Below, piece after piece: positions 35,920-45,087 of a DNA stretch of 64,000 bases. The stretch's first letter is position 1. Each line of letters begins with the position of its first letter. The notes under the pieces were generated by a model. It was not told where the DNA came from and did not search any database. It worked only from the letters and a program-made list of their open reading frames with translations. The DNA is taken from NCBI GenBank assembly GCA_022844125.1, contig JALHMI010000007.1, positions 311,143 to 375,142 of the forward strand, given 5' to 3'. The position numbers and the translations under genes are program-made. This DNA is from Pirellulales bacterium. GTDB taxonomy: Bacteria > Planctomycetota > Planctomycetia > Pirellulales > PALSA-1355.

Positions 35920-37427
35920 GGGCTGCGTTCGCCGGGCTCGCGGCGCTTCCAGATCGTGATGTACCAATCACAGCGTCCATGAGCGATGGGTATGAAGGCC
36001 CCGAGTACATCCACGCCAGAGCCATTGGGCGAAGGCTGTGGCTGCGGAACGATTTCGGCATACTCGTTCTCAAGTCGCTGGGCGATCTCTTCCGTATATG
36101 CGACTGCCGGCTGGCGAAACCAACTCCGGCTGACCACGTATTCCGGCCATTGCTCATCGCCAAGCGTCCGCGTGAGGAGGTAAGGCCGCCCGTCATCAAT
36201 CAGCATGAAAGCGCTGCCATCTCCGCCCACGGTAGCTGTGGCAGGGATGTGCTGCTGAATCGTCCGTCTTGCGTCTTCAAAGGAAACCGCGTCCCCGTTT
36301 CTAGCGAGCGGCGACAAGGTAAAGCGGACGATGTCTCGTTGCTGCGGAAGACTGACAAGCCAAAGTCCAATTGCAAACGCCCAGCGGTTGAATGATTTCA
36401 AGGGAAACCAGCTTGTCACTAGCGCCAAGACCGCGATCGCCAGCATCGTGATGTGGCGATAGTCATAGTCGAGGCGTGCCAACACCACATTGAAGAGGAG
36501 GCCCGCAGTGACCGCTATCGCTGCCGCGGTCACGAAGCGAGCCACGGATGTTCCGGCCGGAAACCACTTGGGCCTGCAAAGGTTTCCGTAAGCCACCAGT
36601 AGTGTCATGCCCACGATGGGAGTGAGTGTGGAAATGCCCCACCAGGGGCGATTGTGAACGATGCTCGACAAAGGTTGGGTGACATAGAGAGTATCTTCCA
36701 GAACTCGATGTTGCTCCCAGGCCGCCAAGGTATAGGGCCAAGTGTAGGCCAGGTAGATCGCAATCGAGATCGCCGGTGGCACAGTCAACAACGTCAGGAT
36801 CCGCCAGCGAGATCCGCTGCTGAGCCGGTAGGTCAGCAGTTCGAACGAGGCCAATAGGAGTGTTCCGACAATGGCCGCGCCGGGGGAAGTTGCCCCAACG
36901 CATCCCAGGCAGACAATCGCGGCCCAGAAACCCCACCTGCCACGGTGGACGGTAAGTACCGCCAACAGCACGAATAGCATCCCGAGTTCTTCCGGACGGC
37001 CCACCGGGAGCAGCCATTGCGGACTGCAAGCGATGAGCAGGATGGCGCCGAGCTGCTGGCGGGTCACCTTCCAGATCGTCCACGCCGCGATGGCGGTCAA
37101 AGCCCAGTGCACTGCCAGATCGAAGCCGTTCGAGACAACTTCGCTGTAACCCAGCAGTTTAAAGACGGTGTAGTTTGCGTAGAAATACAGGACCGCGGGA
37201 TAGCTATTGAGCTTTTCGAAATGCGGAGCGCGGCCGTCGTAGCTGGGAATGCTGAAATACGGCGTATGCAACCGCATGTAAGCAGGTTGTTTGAAGCATC
37301 CGGCATCGGATGTGAGCAGAATTGCGTGCGAACCGGCGAGCCACGCGAGCCACACGGCGTTCGCCAGCAGTGCCAGGCACAGCAAGACTGGGACGCTCCG
37401 CGATCGGCCGGGTTGCGCATCGCTCAT
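35916..37427 (-). CDS. GT-C-like membrane glycosyltransferase
   Basis: A 503-residue integral membrane protein with about ten helices. The N-terminal helix is followed by an external loop with SDAGCFKQPA and GRAPHFEKLNSYPAVLYFYA, acidic and aromatic residues typical of the catalytic loop of GT-C/PMT-type transferases that use polyprenyl-phosphate sugars. The C-terminal ~110 residues are soluble (RTIQQHIPATATVGG ... YVVSRSWFRQPAVAYTEEIA), as in ArnT-like enzymes. The acceptor is unknown. It ends in a 4-base overlap with polX and starts 13 bases after the HAD-UbiA gene, which may make its donor. Confidence 0.7.
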   Translation of the reverse strand: MSDAQPGRSRSVPVLLCLALLANAVWLAWLAGSHAILLTSDAGCFKQPAYMRLHTPYFSIPSYDGRAPHFEKLNSYPAVLYFYANYTVFKLLGYSEVVSNGFDLAVHWALTAIAAWTIWKVTRQQLGAILLIACSPQWLLPVGRPEELGMLFVLLAVLTVHRGRWGFWAAIVCLGCVGATSPGAAIVGTLLLASFELLTYRLSSGSRWRILTLLTVPPAISIAIYLAYTWPYTLAAWEQHRVLEDTLYVTQPLSSIVHNRPWWGISTLTPIVGMTLLVAYGNLCRPKWFPAGTSVARFVTAAAIAVTAGLLFNVVLARLDYDYRHITMLAIAVLALVTSWFPLKSFNRWAFAIGLWLVSLPQQRDIVRFTLSPLARNGDAVSFEDARRTIQQHIPATATVGGDGSAFMLIDDGRPYLLTRTLGDEQWPEYVVSRSWFRQPAVAYTEEIAQRLENEYAEIVPQPQPSPNGSGVDVLGAFIPIAHGRCDWYITIWKRREPGERSP

Positions 37428-37440
37428 AATTGAGGCGCAC

Positions 37441-38901
37441 CTATAGGGCGATCGCGGCCAGGAAGATCATCAGCGCAAGTGCAACCCAGCTCACCCGATC
37501 CCTGAGGGCAAACATCAGCGGGTCCTCGGCCAGAACTCCTCGGCGAGCCCAGATCCAAACGCGACTGATCCAGTATAGCAGGATGAGGCACACCAGCCAC
37601 AGCATGCGAGGACGTGAGTACAGGGCGACCACGTCGTCGCCATTGATATATAGCGCGAGCACCAGAACCGCCATGTATCCGCTGGTTGCTCCGAGTGTCT
37701 CGATGATTTCGAGGTCTTGAACCTTATAGCCGCGATTATCGGTGCGGGCCTGGCCCTCGTCGCGAAGGCGAACGAGCTCCCCGTGTCTTTTAAGGAAGGC
37801 CAACGACAGAAACAAGAACATCGATAGTGCTATTAGCCATTCGGAGAGCACGATACCGGTTGCCGCTCCCCCGGCGATCATTCGCAGACAGTAGAACCCG
37901 GCCAGAACGAGAATGTCGATCATGACCTTGCGCTTCAGCCAGGTCGTATACAGCACGTTCAGGCCGACGTAAGCGCCCAATACGCCGGCAAACTCGATCG
38001 GCAGCGCTGCGACAGCAATCGCTCCTGACCCAAGCAGTAAGAGCGAGGAAACGAGCAAACCCGTTCGGACACGAAGCGCTCCGGAAGCAAAGGGCCTGCG
38101 GAACTTGACAGGATGCCGACGATCGGACGGCAAATCCAGAAGGTCGTTCAGCAGGTAAACACCGGAACACGCCGAGCAGAAGAGCAGGAACGCGAGGGTG
38201 CTTAGCAGCCAAGGGAGAGGGTCTGAGAATGAGTGATGGAAGATGACCGGCGCAAAGACCAGCAGGTTTTTCACCCAATGGTGCGGCCGCATCGCCTTGA
38301 TCAAGGCGAATCCGGTCGCCTTCCGCTCATCACGATCAATCACGCTTACCAAATGCCCAGTTCTGCGCACCTGCGACTCGGTGGCCGAATTCGGAGCCAC
38401 CAAAATTGTTTCGGCCGCGAAGGGCGAGATTGCAGATAAGTCGCTCGCTCCCGAAAGCAGCGAAAAGGCTTCACACCCCCGCAGCCGGCAATGCTCCTGT
38501 AGGAAAGTTAGTCGCGATCCGGAGGAGAAAACGATCAGGTCGTCAAATAGAGCCGACTGTTCAACGAACTGACGAGCAACAGCCCTGCTTCCCGAGGTCA
38601 CAAGTACGATCTGCCAGCCCTCGGCTCGCCGTTGTCGAAGGAAGTTCACCACGGTTCCCCGCAGCGGCAAGTCATGCTGAGCCAGGTACTTTCGCCAAAG
38701 GGATTCAGGTATGGCTGCATCGCCGGAGACGGCCCAGTGCGGAACGCGCAGCGCCGTCCACGCATCGTGCTTTACGGAATCGACGATTACCTCCCAACCC
38801 GCGTCTTGGTTGAGCAGGCCGCTTTCGAGATCGACGAAGAGCACGGTCGATTGAACCGCGAGGACACTCTGGAATGCGGGTGTGAAATCAGATTGTTTCA
38901 T
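37441..38901 (-). CDS. HAD-UbiA fusion prenyltransferase
   Basis: A 486-residue fusion. Residues ~20-195 form a HAD-like domain and residues ~205-486 a UbiA-type polytopic prenyltransferase. The UbiA part starts with ALIKAMRPHHWVKNLLVFAP and has the Asp motif NDLLDLPSDRRHP, matching decaprenyl-phosphate phosphoribosyltransferase-type enzymes, which transfer a phospho-sugar to a polyprenyl phosphate. HAD motif I reads FVDLESGLL instead of the usual DxDGT, so its activity is doubtful. Motif II is LVTSGSR. I chose the ATG at 38901; a TTG at 38916 is possible. The downstream GT-C gene is 13 bases away. Together they suggest a polyprenyl-linked sugar route into an envelope glycan. Confidence 0.8.
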   Translation of the reverse strand: MKQSDFTPAFQSVLAVQSTVLFVDLESGLLNQDAGWEVIVDSVKHDAWTALRVPHWAVSGDAAIPESLWRKYLAQHDLPLRGTVVNFLRQRRAEGWQIVLVTSGSRAVARQFVEQSALFDDLIVFSSGSRLTFLQEHCRLRGCEAFSLLSGASDLSAISPFAAETILVAPNSATESQVRRTGHLVSVIDRDERKATGFALIKAMRPHHWVKNLLVFAPVIFHHSFSDPLPWLLSTLAFLLFCSACSGVYLLNDLLDLPSDRRHPVKFRRPFASGALRVRTGLLVSSLLLLGSGAIAVAALPIEFAGVLGAYVGLNVLYTTWLKRKVMIDILVLAGFYCLRMIAGGAATGIVLSEWLIALSMFLFLSLAFLKRHGELVRLRDEGQARTDNRGYKVQDLEIIETLGATSGYMAVLVLALYINGDDVVALYSRPRMLWLVCLILLYWISRVWIWARRGVLAEDPLMFALRDRVSWVALALMIFLAAIAL

Positions 38902-39123
38902 GTCCCGCAGTTCCAACGATGCAACGGTCTAAGGTACCGGTCGACTGATTTGAAGTGCGCGGCGGCTGAAGGGGCAACAATCGAGTTTAGTCGACCTCTT
39001 ATTGGTAGTCCACAAAGCGGGGGATGCGCAGGGGGCACGACATCCAAATAAAGGGATTGTATGGAAACTAATGGCCCTTTCGTGCGGCCGTTAACCTGCT
39101 CCCAGTCTTCCGACGAGGAGAGG

Positions 39124-39612
39124 TCAGGATTCGTGGGAATCCAGAAAGTGCCCCAGCACTTCCAGCCGGTAGCCCGTCACCTCGAAACCAGTCGCCGCCA
39201 GCCGAGCCACCAACTCAGGGTCGATTTTGGTTAGTAGCTGGGGATCGAAATCGGCCGGGAGATCACGAATCTCGCCCGTGGCGACGTCGCGCAGATGGTA
39301 GTGGTCATCGCCGCGGCAATCGTAGCGAGCAGAGCCATCTCCGTTGGTCAGCTTGGCAGCCAGGCGAGCCTCAACGAGTGCTTCGAGCGCTTTGTATACG
39401 GTGGCCAGGCTGATCTTGGGAAGTTGCTGACGGACGGCCTGATAGACCTCTTCCGCCGTGGGATGCGACTTCGCCTGATCCAGGAAATCAAACACCGCGG
39501 CGCGCTGCGCCGTATAGCGACAGCCCGCTTGTTCGAGTGCGTGGCGGACCATCGTCTCGTTGGACGGGGCCGCCCCCGCAGAGGCGAGAGTGTGCGAGTT
39601 CGAGTTGCCCAT
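39124..39612 (-). CDS. Fur-family transcriptional regulator
   Basis: A 162-residue Fur/PerR-type regulator. The winged helix is clear: RYTAQRAAVFDFLDQAKSHPTAEEVYQAVRQ ... ISLATVYKALEALVEA. The C-terminal domain has YDCRGDDHYHLRDVATGEIRDL, the Fur HHH-type region, but the CxxC that binds structural zinc in most Fur proteins is replaced by DVATG, and a second CxxC at the C-terminus is absent. Metal or redox sensing is likely; the sensed signal is unknown. Its promoter (39621-39649) ends eight bases before the ATG, so the mRNA is probably leaderless. It is divergent from sucCD. Confidence 0.92.
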   Translation of the reverse strand: MGNSNSHTLASAGAAPSNETMVRHALEQAGCRYTAQRAAVFDFLDQAKSHPTAEEVYQAVRQQLPKISLATVYKALEALVEARLAAKLTNGDGSARYDCRGDDHYHLRDVATGEIRDLPADFDPQLLTKIDPELVARLAATGFEVTGYRLEVLGHFLDSHES

Positions 39613-39620
39613 CAAACCCA

Positions 39621-39649
39621 ACTATAGGCCCCCCAACATGTATGGTCAA
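39621..39649 (-). promoter_or_regulatory. Promoter of the Fur-family gene
   Basis: Minus-strand TTGACC (39644-39649) and TATAGT (39621-39626) with a 17-base spacer. The -10 ends eight bases before the ATG at 39612, which predicts a leaderless transcript. Confidence 0.75.
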
Positions 39650-39670
39650 GGAAGCGCCGCGGCCTGCCTG

Positions 39671-39700
39671 TTGACCCTTTCGAACGGGTACTCCTATAAT
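39671..39700 (+). promoter_or_regulatory. Promoter of sucCD
   Basis: TTGACC (39671-39676) and a perfect TATAAT (39695-39700) with an 18-base spacer, giving a leader of about 70 bases before sucC. It is back to back with the fur promoter. Confidence 0.8.
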
Positions 39701-39776
39701 CGCCGACTTACATGATTGGCCAACCAGCGTGGCCGAGGCAGTTTCGACCTCCCTCCGTCTATCCCAAGCGACTCGC

Positions 39777-40964
39777 ATGAAGATTCACGAATTCCAGGCC
39801 AAGGAAATCCTGCGGAAGGCTGGCGTCGCCGTGCCCCGCAGCATTGTCGCCCGCTCTGCCGACGAAGCGGCTGCCGCGTTTAAGGAACTGGGTGGATCGC
39901 TGGCCGTCGTCAAAGCGCAGATTCACGCCGGCGGACGCGGCAAAGGGACCATTAAGGAACACCCCCAGCAGCATGGCGTGCAACTCGTAAAGAGCGCCGA
40001 CGAGGCCAAGAAAGTCGCCGGCAATCTGCTCGGCGGTCATTTGGTCACGATTCAAACCGGGGCCGCCGGTCAGAAGGTCAATCAGGTCCTCGTCGAGGAA
40101 GGCTGCGACATCGGCCGCGAACTCTACCTGGGCATCGTCGTCGATCGTGCCGCGGCCGGCCCAGTGCTGATGGTCTCCAGCGAAGGCGGCATGAACATCG
40201 AGGAAGTCGCCGAGAAAACCCCCGAGCTGATCTTCAAGGAAGCCTTCGGTCCCGACCTGGGATTGATGCCCTTCCAGGCCCGCAAGCTTGCCAACCTGCT
40301 GGGACTCAAAGGTGCGAGCATTCGTTCGGCCGAGAAGTTCATGCAGGCCTTGTGCCGGGTGTTCGTGAAGAGCGACTGCAGCCTGGCCGAGATTAACCCG
40401 CTGGTCGTCACCAAGGCCGGCGACCTGATTGCGCTCGACGCCAAGATGACATTCGACGACAACGCGATGTTCCGCCACAAGGACCTGGAAGAGCTGCGTG
40501 ACCTGTCGGAAGAAGAGCCGGCCGAAGTACGGGCGGGCAAGGCGGGGCTGAGCTACGTGAAGCTCGATGGCAACATCGGCTGCCTCGTCAACGGAGCCGG
40601 CCTGGCCATGAGCACGATGGACCTCATCAAACTGCACGGCGGCGAGCCGGCGAACTTTCTGGACGTGGGCGGCGGCGCCAACGTCGACCAGGTGACCGAA
40701 GCCTTCCGCATTCTGCTCGACGACAAGAACACCAAGGCCGTGCTCGTAAACATCTTCGGCGGCATCATGCGCTGCACGACGATCGCCTCGGCGGTATTGG
40801 AAGCCTATGAAAAGGTGGGCTTCAACGTGCCCCTCGTTGTGCGACTGGAAGGGACCGAAGTCGAGCAAGCTCGCAAGATGCTGGCCGAAAGCAAACTCAA
40901 CATTATCAGTGCCACGGGCCTGACCGACGCGGCCAAAAAAGTCGTCGCCTCGATCAGCGCCTGA
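39777..40964 (+). CDS. sucC: Succinyl-CoA synthetase (ADP/GDP-forming), beta subunit
   Basis: A 395-residue ATP-grasp enzyme subunit. It begins [17 protein letters not shown], followed by the ATP-grasp fold with [12 protein letters not shown] (nucleotide-binding loop), [22 protein letters not shown] and the C-terminal CoA-ligase part with [11 protein letters not shown], all hallmark blocks. With SucD it forms the TCA-cycle enzyme that makes ATP or GTP from succinyl-CoA. The ATG at 39777 has no strong ribosome-binding site. It is followed by sucD 16 bases later. Confidence 0.97.
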   Translation: MKIHEFQAKEILRKAGVAVPRSIVARSADEAAAAFKELGGSLAVVKAQIHAGGRGKGTIKEHPQQHGVQLVKSADEAKKVAGNLLGGHLVTIQTGAAGQKVNQVLVEEGCDIGRELYLGIVVDRAAAGPVLMVSSEGGMNIEEVAEKTPELIFKEAFGPDLGLMPFQARKLANLLGLKGASIRSAEKFMQALCRVFVKSDCSLAEINPLVVTKAGDLIALDAKMTFDDNAMFRHKDLEELRDLSEEEPAEVRAGKAGLSYVKLDGNIGCLVNGAGLAMSTMDLIKLHGGEPANFLDVGGGANVDQVTEAFRILLDDKNTKAVLVNIFGGIMRCTTIASAVLEAYEKVGFNVPLVVRLEGTEVEQARKMLAESKLNIISATGLTDAAKKVVASISA

Positions 40965-40980
40965 ACCAACCGAGATCCGC

Positions 40981-41865
40981 ATGAGCATTCTGATCAATAA
41001 GAATACCCGCGTCATTTGTCAGGGTATTACCGGCAAAGTCGGGCAGTTTCATACCAAAGGCTGCAAAGAGTACGGCACGCAAATGGTCGGCGGTGTGACG
41101 CCCGGCAAGGCCGGCGAGACCGTCGAGGGCGTGCCCGTGTTCGACACCGTGGCCGAAGCGGTCAGGCAGACGGGCGCCGACGCCACGATGATCTTCGTGC
41201 CGCCGGCCTTCACCGCCGACGCGATTCTCGAAGCAATTGATGCCGGCATCCCCACCGTGATCGCGATCACTGAAGGCGTGCCCGTGCTCGACATGGTCCG
41301 CGTTTACGATCTGCTCAAGCGGAGCAACTCGCGGCTGATCGGACCGAACTGTCCCGGCGTCATCACGCCCGAGGAATGCAAAATCGGTATTATGCCGGGC
41401 TACATCCACAAGAAAGGGCCCGTGGGCGTTATGAGCCGCAGCGGCACGCTGACCTACGAGGCCGTGTGGCAACTCACCAGCCTGGGCCTGGGCCAATCAA
41501 CCTGCGTGGGCTTGGGGGGCGACCCGATCGTCGGCACCTCGTTCATCGATCTGCTGAAGCTGTACGAAGCTGACCCAGCGACCGAGGCCATCATGATGAT
41601 GGGAGAAATCGGCGGTACGGCTGAAGAAGAGGCCGCGGCCTATGTGAAGCAGCACGTCACCAAGCCGGTCGCAGCGTTCATCGCTGGTCGCGCGGCGCCT
41701 CCGGGCAAGCGGATGGGCCATGCCGGAGCGATCATCTCAGGCGGCAAGGGAACGGCCAAAGAGAAAGTCGCCGCGCTCGAAGCAGCCGGCATCGAAGTGG
41801 CCGAAAGCCCCGCCGACATGGGCACGGCGCTGCAACGAGCGATTGCCCGCAAGCGGCGTGCTTAA
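40981..41865 (+). CDS. sucD: Succinyl-CoA synthetase, alpha subunit
   Basis: A 294-residue subunit with a CoA-binding Rossmann domain ([20 protein letters not shown]), then [20 protein letters not shown] and the ligase part. The active-site His is in [17 protein letters not shown], the phosphohistidine loop (GHAG). Length and motifs are canonical. It lies 16 bases after sucC and belongs to the same operon and TCA step. The next gene is convergent, with only six bases between stops. Confidence 0.97.
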   Translation: MSILINKNTRVICQGITGKVGQFHTKGCKEYGTQMVGGVTPGKAGETVEGVPVFDTVAEAVRQTGADATMIFVPPAFTADAILEAIDAGIPTVIAITEGVPVLDMVRVYDLLKRSNSRLIGPNCPGVITPEECKIGIMPGYIHKKGPVGVMSRSGTLTYEAVWQLTSLGLGQSTCVGLGGDPIVGTSFIDLLKLYEADPATEAIMMMGEIGGTAEEEAAAYVKQHVTKPVAAFIAGRAAPPGKRMGHAGAIISGGKGTAKEKVAALEAAGIEVAESPADMGTALQRAIARKRRA

Positions 41866-41871
41866 TCAAGG

Positions 41872-44800
41872 CTATTTCGCCGCCTGCTCTATCCGCTGCG
41901 AGAGCAGGTAGCCCAGCAGGTGCACAAAATCGGCCTCGCTCACGAGGTCCTGTACGTTCGGCGGCATCACCGAAAGCGGGCTGATGGCGCGTTCTTCGAT
42001 CTCGTCCAGCGGGATCCGAACTTCCTTGCCCTGATTGTCGGCCAGGATCAGGATGTTGCCTTCCTCGCGCAGCGCCAGGCCAGATAGGCTGCGGCCGTCG
42101 GCCGTGACGACCTGCGTGGTGCGGAAGGCCTGGTCGACGTTGCGGCTGGGATCGAGCACGTCTTCCAGCAGTCGCTCGACGCCGCGGATGCCGACGCCGT
42201 CGAGATTCGGGCCGATCTTCGCGCCCTTGTCGGCGATGCGATGGCAGGTTGCACAGTTTTTCTCAAACACGGCGGCCCCCTTTACAAGATCGGGCTGGCT
42301 TCCAGCGAAAGACTCGCGACGCTTGGCGACGAGTTCCTTGATGCGCTGGTCGGCCGGCGGAAGCTTGGCGGTGAGTTCGGACAGCCGCGCGTCGAAGTCC
42401 TTCAGTCGGCGTCCGCGCAGGCGATCGACAACGTTGGCCTCTTGCAAGAGCCGGGCACTCGCTTTGCCGGCGGTGATCGTGGCCAACAGTGCTTCGCCGC
42501 CTTGCGGCGACTCGGCAAGACCCGCCGCGATCGCGAGGGCCAGTCCTTCGGGCGCGGTTTGCAAACAGGTGACGAGCTCGTTGCGAGCCGCATCGTGATT
42601 GATACGTCCCAAGGCAGCCGCGGCATGCTGACGCAAGTTGAGCGGCTCCCCTGCCCCATCGAGTACGCTGGCCAGGACGGGCACTGCCTGCGCCGGTTCA
42701 TAACCGGCACATGCGTCAATCGCCGCGGGACGCAGGCCGCCGAAACGCCAGCCTGAGGAAGCGGCGGCAGAGAGCGCATCGAACGCCTGCGGCTTGAAAT
42801 CGCGAGCCAGGTCGATGCCGGCACGAACCTGACCTTCATCCTCTGAGCCGAGCAAGCCGCGGGCCAGTTCGTCGGTCCAATCGGCCAGCGCTTGCGGTGC
42901 CGCGGCGCCGCGCTCTTGCAAGCCTCGCCCCAGCGCCCGCACAATGCCGACTTGCTCCGGCAACGAGAGCTGACGGTAGCCAGCGGCCAGGTCGAACGCC
43001 GCCGAGAGTTCAGCCTCGGGCAAATAGCGAACCGCATGGTGCAGGTACGCTTCGCGGGCCGGGTTCTGTGGTCGCCCCTTAAGCTGCGCAAGGACGAATC
43101 GAGCCGCGGCTTCGGTCGGCACGCCCAGGCTGACGTTCGCCAGTTGCTCTGCCAGTGCAGGCTCGCGGGCGACGAGTGGCGTGACTTCGTCATACGCGCC
43201 CTCGGGCAAGAGTTGATCGCGCAGGGCCATTCGCGTCACGTGAATCAGGTGCGTGTCCTCGGCTGGTGTCTCGGCCCACAACTTCGCCAACAGCGGAATG
43301 TTTTCTGTGGCAGGATGGCGAGCCAATGCGTCGGCTGCGGCCCGGCGCACAAACGGATCGTCGTCAGCGAGGGCTTTACGCGTCCGCGACGAATCATCAT
43401 TCGGCCGCTCGGCCAGCAATTTCATCAGGTGCACACGCACGCCGGGATCTTCACTCGCGGCGAGCTTGTCGAGTTGTGCGTCATTGAGACCTCGCACCCG
43501 TTCGAGGGCCCACATGGCGTGGATTCGCTGATACGACGTGTCATCGCCGCTGGCGAGCAGCTTGGTCAGGGCGTCAGCCGCAGTTGGTCCAAGTCGATCG
43601 ACCACTTCGTGCGTCGCCATCGTGCGCACGACAAGATTCGGATGACCTAGGAGGTCCAGCAGATCTTCCTGTCCCGCCGCATGAACGTTGGGAGCAATGG
43701 CCGGCGCGGTTGTCGGAGCGTTCGGAACGCCCTTCCCCGTGTACACCACGCGCCAGATGCGGCCTCGCTCGCGATCACGGCGGGGATGCTCGAGCGGCAC
43801 CTCGTAGTGGCCGATGATGCAGTTGTAGAAATCGGCGATGTACAAGGCGCCGTCTGGGCCAACCTGCAGATTGACCGGCCGGAACCAGGGATCGTCGCAA
43901 GTCACGAAGTCCGGCTGCTCGACGCAGTCGTACGTTGAGCCGAGTCGCTTCAACTTGTCGTGATTGACGCAGCCGGTGACCGGGTTGCCGATGAAAATCG
44001 TGTCGCGATAGTCGGACGGAAAGTGCTCGGCGGCATAGTAGGCGATGCCGCCGATGCCGGTTGACTTGTGATTGTGCCCGATCATGGTGGGGCCGAAGTC
44101 GAGCCCATCGTGCGGCTTGCCAAAGCTGGGGTAGAACGCCCCGCGCAACAGCGTGTAGATCGGCATCGTATGGCAGTCGGCCGAGTACAAGTTGCCCAGC
44201 GAATCGAACGAGAGGCCAAACGGATTTACCTGACCGTGCGTGTTGTACTCGACACGCGAGCCGTCGAGCCGCATGCGGAACGTGTTGCCCGAGTTCATGC
44301 GAATCTGGTGACCGTCGGTGCCCACGGGGGCGGAGTCGTTGTTGAAACCGTGGCAGGCATAGAGCCAGCCATCGAGTCCACGGGTGAACGAGTTCACCAT
44401 TCCGTGCGTGTCGCGATTGCCGAAGTTTCCGTAGAGCATTTTGCGCTCGTCGGCCTTGCCGTCGCCGTCGGTGTCCCGGCAATGCATGACGGCGGGGATG
44501 CCGTAGACAATGACCCCGTCGGCCACCGGAAAGACGCCCAGTGGGATGTTGAGCCCATCGGCAAAGGTGGAGATCTCGTCGGCGGCGCCGTCGCCGTTCG
44601 CGTCGGTCAGGATCTTCACCGTGTCGCGCGGTGTGACGCTTTCCTTGGCCGGGTAAGGATACTCGAGCGTGTCGGTCAGCCACAGCCGCCCCTGGCTGTC
44701 GAACGTGATGTTCATGGGCTTGTGGATTTGCGGCTCGGCGGCAACGAGCTGAATCTCGAATCCGGGCGGCAGATGAAACTTCTTCTGCTGCTCGGCAGGC

Positions 44801-44922
44801 GACAGGGCCTCGGTGGGCGCCACCAGCGGCTGAGCGAGTGATGTACGCGAGTCAAGCGTCAGCCCTACTGCAACCGTGGCAAGGACGGAGAGGCTGCGCA
44901 GCAGATGAGTCCAATGCGACAT
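41872..44922 (-). CDS. PVC-type membrane-bound dehydrogenase with HEAT repeats and cytochrome c domain
   Basis: A 1016-residue exported protein. A signal peptide (residues ~1-31, ending TSLAQ) is followed by an NHL/SGL-like propeller with GFEIQLVAAEPQIHKPMNI, LWLTDTLEYPYPAK and GPDGALYIADFYNCIIGHYE, then a HEAT-repeat-like helical region, then a monohaem cytochrome c site CATCH (~residue 890) and its distal domain. This architecture is specific to planctomycetes and relatives, and its substrates are unknown; it may act in periplasmic electron transfer or sugar oxidation. The ATG at 44922 gives the signal peptide; the longer frame to 45078 does not. Confidence 0.9.
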   Translation of the reverse strand: MSHWTHLLRSLSVLATVAVGLTLDSRTSLAQPLVAPTEALSPAEQQKKFHLPPGFEIQLVAAEPQIHKPMNITFDSQGRLWLTDTLEYPYPAKESVTPRDTVKILTDANGDGAADEISTFADGLNIPLGVFPVADGVIVYGIPAVMHCRDTDGDGKADERKMLYGNFGNRDTHGMVNSFTRGLDGWLYACHGFNNDSAPVGTDGHQIRMNSGNTFRMRLDGSRVEYNTHGQVNPFGLSFDSLGNLYSADCHTMPIYTLLRGAFYPSFGKPHDGLDFGPTMIGHNHKSTGIGGIAYYAAEHFPSDYRDTIFIGNPVTGCVNHDKLKRLGSTYDCVEQPDFVTCDDPWFRPVNLQVGPDGALYIADFYNCIIGHYEVPLEHPRRDRERGRIWRVVYTGKGVPNAPTTAPAIAPNVHAAGQEDLLDLLGHPNLVVRTMATHEVVDRLGPTAADALTKLLASGDDTSYQRIHAMWALERVRGLNDAQLDKLAASEDPGVRVHLMKLLAERPNDDSSRTRKALADDDPFVRRAAADALARHPATENIPLLAKLWAETPAEDTHLIHVTRMALRDQLLPEGAYDEVTPLVAREPALAEQLANVSLGVPTEAAARFVLAQLKGRPQNPAREAYLHHAVRYLPEAELSAAFDLAAGYRQLSLPEQVGIVRALGRGLQERGAAAPQALADWTDELARGLLGSEDEGQVRAGIDLARDFKPQAFDALSAAASSGWRFGGLRPAAIDACAGYEPAQAVPVLASVLDGAGEPLNLRQHAAAALGRINHDAARNELVTCLQTAPEGLALAIAAGLAESPQGGEALLATITAGKASARLLQEANVVDRLRGRRLKDFDARLSELTAKLPPADQRIKELVAKRRESFAGSQPDLVKGAAVFEKNCATCHRIADKGAKIGPNLDGVGIRGVERLLEDVLDPSRNVDQAFRTTQVVTADGRSLSGLALREEGNILILADNQGKEVRIPLDEIEERAISPLSVMPPNVQDLVSEADFVHLLGYLLSQRIEQAAK

Positions 44923-45087
44923 GTTCGACACTGCGGAGGGTTGGCGGGACAAACTGGCGGGCGAGACGGCACGGTCAGATCGCGCTCGTCGGCAAGCGCT
45001 CAACCTATGATAGATCGGCGAGCGGGGGCCTTTCAACCGGGCAATGATCCAGCGACCGCTTTGCGCAAGCGGTAGCATTCGGATCCG

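Noticed and set aside
39759..41015. 418-codon minus-strand open frame
   Set aside because: Antisense to sucC, a certain gene; shadow of GC-rich codons.
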